Shown in pieces: positions 41,911 through 50,700 of a stretch of 64,000 nt of DNA; position 1 is the first letter of the stretch, and each line of letters starts with the position of its first letter. A model generated the notes under the pieces. That model made no database searches. It saw only the letters and a list, made by a program, of their open reading frames with translations, and was not told the DNA's origin. The DNA comes from Oryzobacter telluris. GTDB lineage: Bacteria > Actinomycetota > Actinomycetes > Actinomycetales > Dermatophilaceae. Where the stretch lies: positions 248,001 through 312,000 of the forward strand of contig NZ_CP170723.1 in assembly GCF_043099285.1 (NCBI RefSeq), in the 5' to 3' direction. The position numbers and the translations under genes are program-made.

Positions 41911-44328
41911 TCAGGTGCCTTCCGGGCTCCAGGTGCGCAGCCGCAGGCTGTTGCTCACGACGAGGACGCTCGACAGCGCCATCGCCGCGCCCGCGACCAT
42001 CGGGTTGAGGACGCCCGCCACCGCGAGCGGGATGGCCGCCACGTTGTAGCCGAAGGCCCACACGAGGTTCATCTTGATGGTGCGCAGCGTGGCCCGCGAG
42101 AGCATGATCGCGTCGACCACCGCGGGGAGCTCGGAGCGCAGCAGGACGATGTCGGCGGAGTCGGCCGCGACGTCGGTGCCGCTGCCCATCGCGATGCCGA
42201 GGTCGGCCTGGGCCAGTGCCGCGGCGTCGTTGACGCCGTCGCCGACCATGGCCACCACCTTGCCGCGCTTCTGCAGGTCGGCGATCATCGCGTGCTTGTC
42301 CTCGGGGCGGACGTCGGCGATGACGCGGCCCACCGGGATGCCGACGTCGCGCGCCACGGTGAGCGCCGCCTGGTCGTGGTCGCCGGTGAGGAGGTAGGCC
42401 GGCAGGCCCGCAGCCGCGAGGTCGCGCACCGCCCGCTGCGAGCTGCGGCGCACGGTGTCGGCGACGGTGAACGAGGCGCGGGCGACGCCGTCCCAGCCGA
42501 CCCAGACGGTGGTGCCGTCGACGGTGGGGCGGGCGAGCTCGCGGGGGACGTCGTCGAAGAGGTCGGCGCGCCCGACGGTGACGACCATGTCCTTGAGGAG
42601 GGCGCGGGCGCCGGACCCGGGGAGGGACTCGAAGCCGGTGGCCTTGGGGAGCTTGAGGGCACGACTGCCGGCCGCCGCGACGATGGCGCGGGCCACCGGG
42701 TGCTCGCTGCCGGCCTCGACGGCGGCGGCGGCGCGCAGGGCCTGGTCCTTGGGGAGCCGCCCGCTGGTGGCGACGTCGACGAGGGTCATCTCGCCGGTGG
42801 TCACGGTGCCGGTCTTGTCGAGGACGACGGCGTCGATGCGGCGGGTGTCCTCGAGGACGTCGGCGCCCTTGATGAGGATGCCGAGCCGCGCGCCGCGCCC
42901 CGTACCCACGAGAAGGGCTGTGGGAGTGGCGAGCCCGAGCGCGCAGGGGCAGGCGATGACGAGGACGGAGATCGCGACCTCGAGGGCGCGCCCCGGGTCG
43001 CTCGTGGCCGCCCACCAGCCGATGAACGTGGCCAGCGCGATGACGAGGACGACCGGCACGAAGACCGAGGAGACCCGGTCGGCGAGGCGCTGCACGGGGG
43101 CCTTGGTCGTCTGGGCCCGCTCCACGAGCCGGGCGATGCCGGCGAGCGTGGTGTCGGAGCCGACGCGCGTGGCCTCCACGGCGAGGCGCCCGTTGGCGTT
43201 GATGCTGCCGCCCACGAGCTCGTCGCCGGGGCCGACCTCGACGGGCAGGGACTCGCCCGTGACGAGGGAGGCGTCGACGGCGCTGGTGCCCTCGAGGACG
43301 CGGCCGTCGGTGGCGACCTTCTCGCCCGGTCGCACGATGAAGCGGTCGCCGACGGCGAGCTGGTCGACGGGGATGCGGACCTCGGTGGTGACGCGGGTGG
43401 TGGGGTCGACGCGCTCGACGGCGACGTCCTTGGCGGCGAGCGTCATCAGGCCGCGCAGGGCGTCGCGGCTGCGGTCGGTGGCGCGCGCCTCCATCCAGCG
43501 CCCGGCGAGGAGGAAGGTCGTGACGACCGCCGCGACCTCGAACCAGAGGTGGCCGGTCTCCTGGCCGGCCATCGCCATCCCGGTGCCGGCGCGGCCGGTG
43601 ACGACGACGGCGACCGAGGACAGGTAGGCGGCCAGCACGCCGATCGACACGAGGGTGTCCATCGTGGAGGCGAGGTGGCGGGCGTTGAGCGCGGCGGCGC
43701 GGTGGAACGGCCAGGCCGCCCAGAGCACCACGGGGGTGGCGAGGACGAGCTGCACCCACGGGCTCGCCGGGAAGTCCAGGCCCGGAACCATCGCGAGGAC
43801 GAGGACCGGCACCGTGAGCACGGCCGAGACCATGGCGCGGCGCTTGAGGGCGTCGCCCGCTGCAACGGCGTGGTCGAGGTGGTTGTCGTGGGAGGCGTGC
43901 TCGGTGTGGTCGTCGTGGGTCGCGGTGGTGGCGCTGTGGTCGCCGTGGTGCTGGGTCGGCCCCTCGGCCGCCGGCGTGGTCGGCTCGATGGAGGAGGCGA
44001 GCTGCGGGACCGCAGCGGCAGGTGCCGCGGACGACACATCCGTGAGCGACAGCATCCGGATCGGCTGGTGCACCGGTGTGCCCCCGCGCCCGGCGACCTC
44101 GGCCCCGTACCCGGTGGAGCGGACGGTCTTGAGCAGGTCCTCGACCGTGACCGGGTCGGCGTAGCGGACGGTGGCCTTCTCGGTGGCGAGGTTGACGACG
44201 GCGTCGACGCCCTCGAGCTTGCCGAGCTTGTTCTCGATCCGCGCGGAGCAGGAGGCGCACGTCATCCCGGTGATGGCGAGGTCGACCTCGTGGACCTCGT
44301 CGGCGGGGCGGTCGGTGGTCTGGGTCAT
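41911..44328 (-). CDS. copA: Copper-translocating P1B-type ATPase
   Basis: An 805-residue copper exporter. One N-terminal HMA domain carries GMTCASC (21-27). It is followed by a His/Asp-rich linker of about 60 residues, then eight helices. The transmembrane ion motif is Cys-Pro-Cys (460-462), the phosphorylated Asp is in DKTGT (Asp504), and GDGVNDAAAL marks the hinge. Late helices hold YN and MxxSS. It pumps Cu+ out of the cytosol. The His-rich linker is unusual in length and may bind extra copper. It follows csoR by 1 bp. Confidence 0.95.
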   Translation of the reverse strand: MTQTTDRPADEVHEVDLAITGMTCASCSARIENKLGKLEGVDAVVNLATEKATVRYADPVTVEDLLKTVRSTGYGAEVAGRGGTPVHQPIRMLSLTDVSSAAPAAAVPQLASSIEPTTPAAEGPTQHHGDHSATTATHDDHTEHASHDNHLDHAVAAGDALKRRAMVSAVLTVPVLVLAMVPGLDFPASPWVQLVLATPVVLWAAWPFHRAAALNARHLASTMDTLVSIGVLAAYLSSVAVVVTGRAGTGMAMAGQETGHLWFEVAAVVTTFLLAGRWMEARATDRSRDALRGLMTLAAKDVAVERVDPTTRVTTEVRIPVDQLAVGDRFIVRPGEKVATDGRVLEGTSAVDASLVTGESLPVEVGPGDELVGGSINANGRLAVEATRVGSDTTLAGIARLVERAQTTKAPVQRLADRVSSVFVPVVLVIALATFIGWWAATSDPGRALEVAISVLVIACPCALGLATPTALLVGTGRGARLGILIKGADVLEDTRRIDAVVLDKTGTVTTGEMTLVDVATSGRLPKDQALRAAAAVEAGSEHPVARAIVAAAGSRALKLPKATGFESLPGSGARALLKDMVVTVGRADLFDDVPRELARPTVDGTTVWVGWDGVARASFTVADTVRRSSQRAVRDLAAAGLPAYLLTGDHDQAALTVARDVGIPVGRVIADVRPEDKHAMIADLQKRGKVVAMVGDGVNDAAALAQADLGIAMGSGTDVAADSADIVLLRSELPAVVDAIMLSRATLRTIKMNLVWAFGYNVAAIPLAVAGVLNPMVAGAAMALSSVLVVSNSLRLRTWSPEGT

Positions 44329-44329
44329 G

Positions 44330-44638
44330 TCAGCTCCTCACGAGGCGCGCGATGGCGGCGCTGGCCTCGGCGACCTTGGCGGCCGCGGCGTCGTCGGACT
44401 CGCGCGCGGCGTCGACGACGCAGTGGGCGATGTGCTCCTCGAGCAGGCCCAGGCTCACGGCCTGGAGGGCGCGGGTCACGGCGCTGACCTGGGTGAGGAC
44501 GTCGATGCAGTACGCCTCCTCCTCGACCATCCGCGCGATGCCGCGGACCTGGCCCTCGATGCGGCGCAGCCGCTTGAGGTGGTCGTCCTTGTGGTCGGAG
44601 TACCCGGGGTGGGTCATCGTCTGCTCGTTCACGGCCAT
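44330..44638 (-). CDS. csoR: Copper-sensing transcriptional repressor CsoR
   Basis: A 102-residue DUF156/CsoR repressor. The copper ligands C44, H69 and C73 have the same spacing (25 and 4) as the Cys-His-Cys set of the mycobacterial protein, so Cu+ sensing is preferred over formaldehyde or sulfide sensing. ATG 44638 gives MAVNEQTM; ATG 44617 is an alternative. It lies directly upstream of copA with a 1-bp gap and an operator just upstream, so it most likely represses itself and copA. Confidence 0.93.
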   Translation of the reverse strand: MAVNEQTMTHPGYSDHKDDHLKRLRRIEGQVRGIARMVEEEAYCIDVLTQVSAVTRALQAVSLGLLEEHIAHCVVDAARESDDAAAAKVAEASAAIARLVRS

Positions 44639-44647
44639 GCCAACAGC

Positions 44648-44664
44648 ATACCCCCAAGGGGTAT
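44648..44664 (-). promoter_or_regulatory. CsoR operator
   Basis: ATACCCCCAAGGGGTAT is a 17-bp GC-tract palindrome of the CsoR operator type (TACCCC...GGGGTA), 10 bp before the csoR start. Copper release of CsoR would open csoR-copA. Confidence 0.85.
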
Positions 44665-44682
44665 TCCCGCCACCGGGCGGGG

Positions 44683-45087
44683 TCAGCCCAGGTGCTCCTT
44701 GACGAGCTTCTTCGGCGCGCGGGTGGCCCAGGCGTCGGTGACCACCTCGGCGAGCTCGACGTACTCGAGCTCGGGGAGGTCGCGCTCGCGGAGCAGGACG
44801 TAGTCGTAGCCGTCGAAGTGCGTCGTGGTGAACCAGGGCGGGCCGGTCTGGAGGATGGCCTGCTTGTCCTCCGGCCCGGGCACGACGACGGCGATGACGT
44901 CGGGCAGCACCTCGCCGGTGTCGGGGTCGACGGCGTCCTTGCGCGGCCCGCGCCACAGGAGGAACTTCTTGCCCCGCACGGCGTAGGCGGGGTGCTCGGC
45001 GGTGCCGTCGTTGGACACCTCGGGCAGCGCCATCGCGAGGGCGTCGACGTCCTCGCGGGAGAGCGGGAGCGGTTCGGAGCCGGCCAT
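44683..45087 (-). CDS. MmcQ/YjbR family protein (copy 2)
   Basis: A 134-residue protein with SREDVDALAMALPEVSNDG, PAYAVRGKKFLLWRGP and TTTHFDGYDYVLLRERDLPELEYVELAEVVTDAWATRAPKKL, the MmcQ/YjbR pattern. Function unknown. It ends 45 bp before the csoR start but is upstream of the CsoR operator, so it is probably not copper-controlled. Confidence 0.82.
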   Translation of the reverse strand: MAGSEPLPLSREDVDALAMALPEVSNDGTAEHPAYAVRGKKFLLWRGPRKDAVDPDTGEVLPDVIAVVVPGPEDKQAILQTGPPWFTTTHFDGYDYVLLRERDLPELEYVELAEVVTDAWATRAPKKLVKEHLG

Positions 45088-45157
45088 GGGTCCACGGTGT
45101 CACATCGTGGTGGTGGGGTGGGGCAGGCACCTCGGGCCGGGCGGGCTGGGTGGCCGG

Positions 45158-45163
45158 TAGCGT
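45158..45163 (+). promoter_or_regulatory. -10 hexamer TAGCGT, probable leaderless promoter
   Basis: TAGCGT ends 7 nt before GTG 45171. Confidence 0.45.
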
Positions 45164-45170
45164 CGGGCGG

Positions 45171-45806
45171 GTGGAGAGGGAGCGGTGCGAGCTGGCTGAC
45201 GTCGTCGGCGCGTGGGCGCGCGGCTGGGCGCGGGCGCGCGGGGTTCGTCCTGTTGAGGTGCGGCCCGGGGTGTGGTGGGCGCGGCTCGATGCCGAGAGCC
45301 GACGCGAGGAGTACGTGCTGGCCTCGCCGTCGGTGGCCGATCTTGCTGTGCTCGCTGCGGAGCACCGTGCCGACGACCGGGTGTGGGTGACGGCGATGCC
45401 GCCGCCCGCCGAGGTGCCTTCGGGGTTGGACGTGCTCGCGCACGCCGAGGCGCTGATGTCGCGGCCCTTGGATGACGTTGGCGCGCCGTTCCGCCCCGGC
45501 CTGGTGGCCGAGCACCTGCACGACGACCCGTCGGTGGTGCACGTGTCCTACCGTGTCGACGACGAGCAGGCGGCGCGGGGAGTCGTCTCCGTCATCGGCG
45601 AGGTCGCGGTGTTCGACAAGATCCTCACCGAGGACGCCTTCCGCCGGCAGGGCTTGGGCCGCGACGTCATGACCGCCCTGACGCTCGAGGCGCTCTCGCG
45701 TGGGGCCACCCGGGCCCTGCTCGTCGCCAGCCCGGAGGGTCAGGCGCTGTACGGCGCCCTCGGCTGGAGCACGGTCCAGCCGGTCCACACCTTCGCCCCG
45801 AACTGA
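45171..45806 (+). CDS. GNAT family N-acetyltransferase
   Basis: A 211-residue acetyltransferase. The acetyl-CoA motif is in DAFRRQGLGRDVMTALTLEA, followed by LLVASPEGQALYGALGWS, the usual GNAT C-terminal pattern. The N-terminal half (about 1-100) is unusual and may be a second degenerate GNAT-like domain. GTG 45171 is chosen because of the -10 box 7 nt upstream. Substrate unknown. Confidence 0.8.
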   Translation: MERERCELADVVGAWARGWARARGVRPVEVRPGVWWARLDAESRREEYVLASPSVADLAVLAAEHRADDRVWVTAMPPPAEVPSGLDVLAHAEALMSRPLDDVGAPFRPGLVAEHLHDDPSVVHVSYRVDDEQAARGVVSVIGEVAVFDKILTEDAFRRQGLGRDVMTALTLEALSRGATRALLVASPEGQALYGALGWSTVQPVHTFAPN

Positions 45807-45884
45807 AATCGTGGGGCTTCCCGCCGGGCCGGCGATCGGGCACGCTGGGTGGATGGGTTCCGGTCGTCTGGAAGGGGTGTCGAG

Positions 45885-46067
45885 GTGGAGATCGAGCGGC
45901 AGGAGATCGTCGACCAGCTCCGCGGTCGCAACGAGGACGAGGCCGCCGACCGCGCGGAGGCTGAGCTCCCCGATGTCGTCGACACCGACGAGCACGCGGA
46001 CCTGCTCCATCGGCTCGGGATCAACCCCGCCGACCTGCTCTTCGGTATCGGCGGAACCTTCGGCTGA
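45885..46067 (+). CDS. Small acidic hypothetical protein
   Basis: A 60-residue acidic, helical protein beginning EIERQEIVDQLRGRNEDEAADRAEAELPD and ending HRLGINPADLLFGIGG. Codon use (third-position G/C) agrees with a real gene. GTG 45885 is taken; GTG 45849 would add twelve residues. Possibly an antitoxin-sized or regulatory protein, but no partner is recognised. Confidence 0.5.
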   Translation: MEIERQEIVDQLRGRNEDEAADRAEAELPDVVDTDEHADLLHRLGINPADLLFGIGGTFG

Positions 46068-46149
46068 CGCTGGGAAGTCGGGCTGCGTGTCGGCGCGGAG
46101 GCCGCAGCGAAACCTGGGCTGGGACCCCGCCGCCGCGGCCCGGCAGATC

Positions 46150-46155
46150 TACCCT
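46150..46155 (+). promoter_or_regulatory. -10 hexamer TACCCT, probable leaderless promoter
   Basis: TACCCT ends 6 nt before ATG 46162. Confidence 0.4.
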
Positions 46156-46161
46156 TGAGGC

Positions 46162-46335
46162 ATGAACACCGTGCATCTCACCGACGAGGAGTTGGAGATC
46201 GCGCGCCACGGGATGACCGCCTATCTCCACAGTTTCGGACACGACGAGGCTGACACCGTCATCCTCATCCGGGCGGTTCTCGCCCGACTCGCCGCCGCCC
46301 AGCCCGACCTCCTGGCCCCCGCCGCAGTTGGCTGA
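46162..46335 (+). CDS. Small hypothetical protein (57 aa)
   Basis: A 57-residue protein, MNTVHLTDEELEIARHGM... with FGHDEADTVILIRAVLARLAAA in the second half, two amphipathic helices. Related short proteins with LTDEEL...FGHEEAD pattern occur in actinobacteria, as far as I recall. Its own -10 hexamer lies 6 nt before the ATG. Function unknown. Confidence 0.6.
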   Translation: MNTVHLTDEELEIARHGMTAYLHSFGHDEADTVILIRAVLARLAAAQPDLLAPAAVG

Positions 46336-46383
46336 ACAGCGGCTCGATCCACCTCCGACGAGGGCAGACGTGCCGGTCGAGGG

Positions 46384-46812
46384 TCAGGCGCTGGACGCGC
46401 GGTGCAACCGGAGGTAGTGCTCCATCCTCCAGCGCGCGAGCATCCTCCGCTGGATGCCCCCGGCAGCGGCCAAGGGCTCGTCCGCGCTGACGATGGTCGG
46501 TTCGCTCACGGCGTGCGCGACGCCCTTCCACCGCACGGTCCCGCCGCCCGCCGCCTGGAGGTTGCGCACCCAGTCGGTGCCGGAGCCCCAGGGCAGCGCG
46601 ACAAACAGCGAGTCAGTCGTGGACGCCGCGATGGCGATGGGCGTCGTGTAGCTCTTGCCGCTCTTGCGTCCGCGGTGCTCGGCCGTCGCCCAGAGCGGGA
46701 AGAACCTGGAGCCTGCGGCCATGACGGCGACCCGGTTGAACTTCTGCGCCCCAGCAGGGGGGCGCTTGGCGTTGGTGGCCACCCACACATCCTGCGCCCG
46801 TGAACCGCCCAT
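46384..46812 (-). CDS. Deazaflavin (F420)-dependent nitroreductase family protein
   Basis: A 142-residue split-barrel protein of the Ddn family: AEHRGRKSGKSYTTPIAIA is the F420-binding segment, followed by LFVALPWGSGTDWVRNLQAAGGG, a conserved family stretch. Cytosolic or membrane-associated reductase with F420H2. The start may be ATG/GTG 46812 or GTG 46782. It is the last clearly core gene before the lower-GC island. Confidence 0.82.
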   Translation of the reverse strand: MGGSRAQDVWVATNAKRPPAGAQKFNRVAVMAAGSRFFPLWATAEHRGRKSGKSYTTPIAIAASTTDSLFVALPWGSGTDWVRNLQAAGGGTVRWKGVAHAVSEPTIVSADEPLAAAGGIQRRMLARWRMEHYLRLHRASSA

Positions 46813-46984
46813 CGGCCAGCCCTGAACCAGGAGCCGCCGGACCCCGTGCGGAGCAAACTACCAACCGGACATGCGGATGTGCGGGAGCTGGAGGCATGCG
46901 TCTCTTCGCCCACGTTGGGGGATGAAGCTCAGCGCCCACTTGCCCGCCAGCGTCGTCGCCCAATGGACCGTTGACGCAGATGGC

Positions 46985-47710
46985 TCACAACGGCTTGCCC
47001 TCGACCTGGTCTGCCAGCGATGCGAGTTCCTCTGACATCGTTCGAAGAGCCGATGCAAGGTCACCGGTCTTGACGGAGACCTTGTCTTCGGCATCGACAC
47101 CGTAGAACGGTTCGTCGTCAACGAACTCACGCAAGCGTTGCTTTACCCCGCCGGTGATGGACGCTAGTTCATCTTCCATTGGGGCCATCGCGGCGGTCGC
47201 CACCGAAAGCCACTCCTCGTGCCGAGACGCCGCATCCTGAATAGCTAGCCAGACCAACGCCAGCACGGCCCGCCGAGTCAGCTGCTCGAGCAAGAGGGCC
47301 TTCAGAACCAACGGGGCTCGGGCCTCTTCAGCCGCACCCAGGCCATCTGCGTACCTCTGGAGCCGGGTAAATCTCCAAGGCCGGTCATCACCTAGCATGT
47401 CTAGGCCGGAGAAGACTAGGTCCAAGTCGTAGGCCGGGATCTCTCCGGGAAAACTCCGTCGAGCGCGCCAAACCTTCAGGATTGTCTCGACAATCTCCAA
47501 CCGCTGCGCAAGGGTTACCGCATCTTCATGGTCGAAGGCGGTTACGAGGGCGGCGAGGTGATGTGCCATCCATTGAGCCGTCAAATCGTGGTCATCACAG
47601 CCTGCGGCAAGCTTCCGACCGAGTTCGAGCGCAGCTTCAGTACTCGGTCCACCCTCCATCCGGAGCGATGAGATAAACCTTTGAGGACCAGTCGATCCAT
47701 CCGAGTTCAT
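46985..47710 (-). CDS. Unknown partner of the STAND protein
   Basis: A 241-residue, predicted mostly helical, soluble protein with no family I recognise. It begins MNSDGSTGPQRFISSLRMEGG and ends with a helical DLASALRTMSEELASLADQV. ATG 47710 is chosen because GAAAGGA lies 7 nt upstream; the upstream ATG 47728 lacks that spacing. The start lies 74 bp inside the end of the STAND gene, so translation is coupled. This suggests it works with the large protein, as accessory factor, regulator or immunity-like component. Confidence 0.65.
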   Translation of the reverse strand: MNSDGSTGPQRFISSLRMEGGPSTEAALELGRKLAAGCDDHDLTAQWMAHHLAALVTAFDHEDAVTLAQRLEIVETILKVWRARRSFPGEIPAYDLDLVFSGLDMLGDDRPWRFTRLQRYADGLGAAEEARAPLVLKALLLEQLTRRAVLALVWLAIQDAASRHEEWLSVATAAMAPMEDELASITGGVKQRLREFVDDEPFYGVDAEDKVSVKTGDLASALRTMSEELASLADQVEGKPL

Positions 47711-50700
47711 CGGATTCCTTTCGTTCATAAGACGATCTACGTACGTCCCGTCGCAAGTTCACTTGAACGACCAAGGTCATGTCGACCTCGGTCAGGACCT
47801 TCGTGAGGAACTCCGAATCCACGGCCAACTGTTGGCCACTCGTTCCGCTTCGGTAGTCGCGATTGCGCTGCTCGGTGTCATCCCAGACCAGGCTGCGAAA
47901 CACCTCTGTATCCCCGTTGGTCCACGCTCGAAGATCGCAGTCGCCCACGAGCCCGAAGCGGTCGACGATATCGGTTCCGGGGCGGGAGGGCGGGAAGACG
48001 ACGTTCCTCCCGATCTCGTCATGCTGGTCTATCGACTCTTGGAAGGACGATGTATCGATCCACGGAACTAGCCGAAACAACGATCCAGCCCCGTAGCTGT
48101 CCCCGTACTCGTCACCGACGTCGTCCGTAGTGGGGAGGCGCGCGTGGCCCCCCAGCACATTCGTTTGCAGCGCAGCGAGGTAAGAAGGAGCGGTCACATG
48201 TGGGATCAATGCACTAGAAACGCTGACCTCTTCGGCCATTGCATCGAACGTTGTGTCATAGGAGGCATGAACCACGATCCAATCGGTGCCTTGGCGAACT
48301 ACGGATTCAAACGCCGCGGGCGCCAAAGACCACCTCCAGGTGTCGCTCGAACGGCCCGCGATACGCAGTTCGGGCGAGGGCACGGGAGGCGCGTCTCTCC
48401 GGTCCGATAGCCAGCGGCCATCGCGTCGCTTCGGCAAGAAATCGTTGAGCCAGGATGTGTATTCATCGAGTTGAGACTCTGGCTCCTTGAACGCCTTCAG
48501 CGTCTGCGCAAGGTCAGCACCAAGCGTCAGGAGGGAATGCACCGCGGAGTAGAACGAGAAGTCCTCTTCTTGGGGCCAGCTTCGATGGTCAGCGTATGAA
48601 CCGCCGTCCCCGAACACGCCCGCGTCGTGGCGCGGGTCTCTTGCGTCGTCGTCATACCCGGTGAGGTCCAAGGCGATGGCCTCCGCCTTCTCAGCCAAGA
48701 CCTGCTCCGTCGTTCCAAACGCCCGGGCGAGGGCTCCCGCCCAGTACTGCTGGAAGTCAAAGAAGAACGGGTAACCGCCGCCTTGCGAGTCTATGTCGGC
48801 CATGCCTTGGAAGGGGTCCCTCCGTGTCCGCCTCTCCCGCCAGTCCAGCTCCTCCCACTCCGCTAGCACGCGGCGGGACAGTCGGGTCGCCGATGCCAGC
48901 GTTGGTTCGACTGTGCCGTTCTCGGACAGAATTCGGAGCGTCCGCTGAGCCAAGACCTGGTTGGCCGCATGGGGTGGACCATCGAGCACATTGAGAATCC
49001 AGGGAACAAACCGATCTAAGAGATCCGCGCCTGGCTCCGGTGCCGCCCGCTCGAGTGCAAATAGCAGCCACATCCGCGAATGGAGCTCATATCTGGGGAA
49101 TCGGGCGTCATGGAACGGACTAGGGTCGTTCGTTCCGTCAGCGAACCTGGCGAGTTCGGTAAGCGTGCTTTCGTCGCCGATCTGCACCAACAGCAGCACC
49201 ACGTGTGCGGCCTGCCATCGGCGAGCAATTGCAGCGTCCCCTAGGGCCGCCCAGATCAGGCCGGCAAGGCCCACGGCTAGCTCGTCGGGAGCCTTAGGGA
49301 CGTTGCTCCACACGCCGTCTGCCGCTGTGGCAGGCGGCGCAAGGTCGTCGAATAGGGCGGCGAGCGCGTCGAACACGAGTCGCGCCTGTGCGGCGTCGAG
49401 TGTACGAGCGAGGTGAGATGCCAAGCTGAAGTATTCCTCATATTTCAGCGTGTGCGCCTTGTCGCCCAGCTGAACGAACCCAGTTTCAAGAATGGATTCC
49501 CTCGATACCCCGGCTGCCGCGGCGAAGTTGGTCAACTCGGTACGGTCGTACCAGCGCGTTGCGATGTCCGCCGCGAACCGGTGGGCAAACTCGGCTACCA
49601 GGTATGCGATCGACGCATTCAGGCCGGCGCTTGGAGTCTGCTCCGATGCGTAGGTCGCCGCGACAACGAAGTCCTCTTCGCGCGCCTCGAGCGAGTCGGC
49701 CAGCGCTCGGACGGCATCGGCCAGCTTCGCGGGATTCCTCCGCAGTGCTCGACGAACGACCTTCCGACGAACGTCGGAGTACCACTTTGCTTTTGCGAAA
49801 GCGCCGTCCCAACCTTCAGGAGCGGTGAAGTCGAAGCGCTTGACTATCTTCGAGGGCTTCGGAACCCTTGATTGATGCCAACTTAGGGACGTGCTTCTAC
49901 TGTTGTCTTCCCGCGCCACTTCACCGGAGCGCCGGGCATGTTTGATGAATTCGGAGTAGATGGCGTTTAGATGGTCCACTTGTTGCGCTGGAATTTGCTG
50001 GACCACTGCCGCCCATTGGTTCGGGGCTCCCAACGCGGTGACGGCAAGCGCCCCGATGGGCCCATCCGTTTTCGAAGCGCTCGTCATTATTGGACTCAGT
50101 AGACGGTCGAACGACAAGCCTCGTCGGTCTCGCTGTCTCGACGCGGCCGCGTAGTAGCTCGGAGGGTGCATGCTAAAAAGCGGTTCGGCGACCCGCGAAA
50201 CGTCTGTTCCTTCGCCGGAGTTGAGAATCTCGCCAATCTGAAGGAGTCGGTACGCCCGCTCTGGTTCCGCGCCGCTTGAGAGTTGATGAGCAGTGTTCGT
50301 GAGGGCGTACCAACGCGCAGGCAGGTCGTCGCCCACGAGTTTTGCCTCTGCGTCGGCGATGTTGAAGATGGCGCGTGCCTCGGTTTCACTCGTCGCCAGG
50401 ATTGCGCGTGCCAGTTCGACGAGCTCATCAACGCGCATGTCTGCGTTGGTTCGGTCCTTCTGAGCCGCATTTAGGGCTCGGTTCACTGCCGCGATCGCGA
50501 ACTCCGCCAGCGCAGTGTCGCGGGCTGAACACCTGATGGCAGTGAGTTGGGAACGTCCGAGCGCCTCTCCTGTCGCCTCGTGCCAGGCTCCGAACTGACT
50601 GGTGATTGCGGGATCAGGGACGATACTCAGAATCCGAATTGCAAAGTCTGCGGAGGCGTTGAGGCGAACGAACGGCTTTTCGTATCGATGCGCCACCACA

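Noticed and set aside
41902..44487. Long plus-strand frame opposite copA
   Set aside because: Gly/Asp/Arg-rich antisense product of a high-GC gene; no family features.
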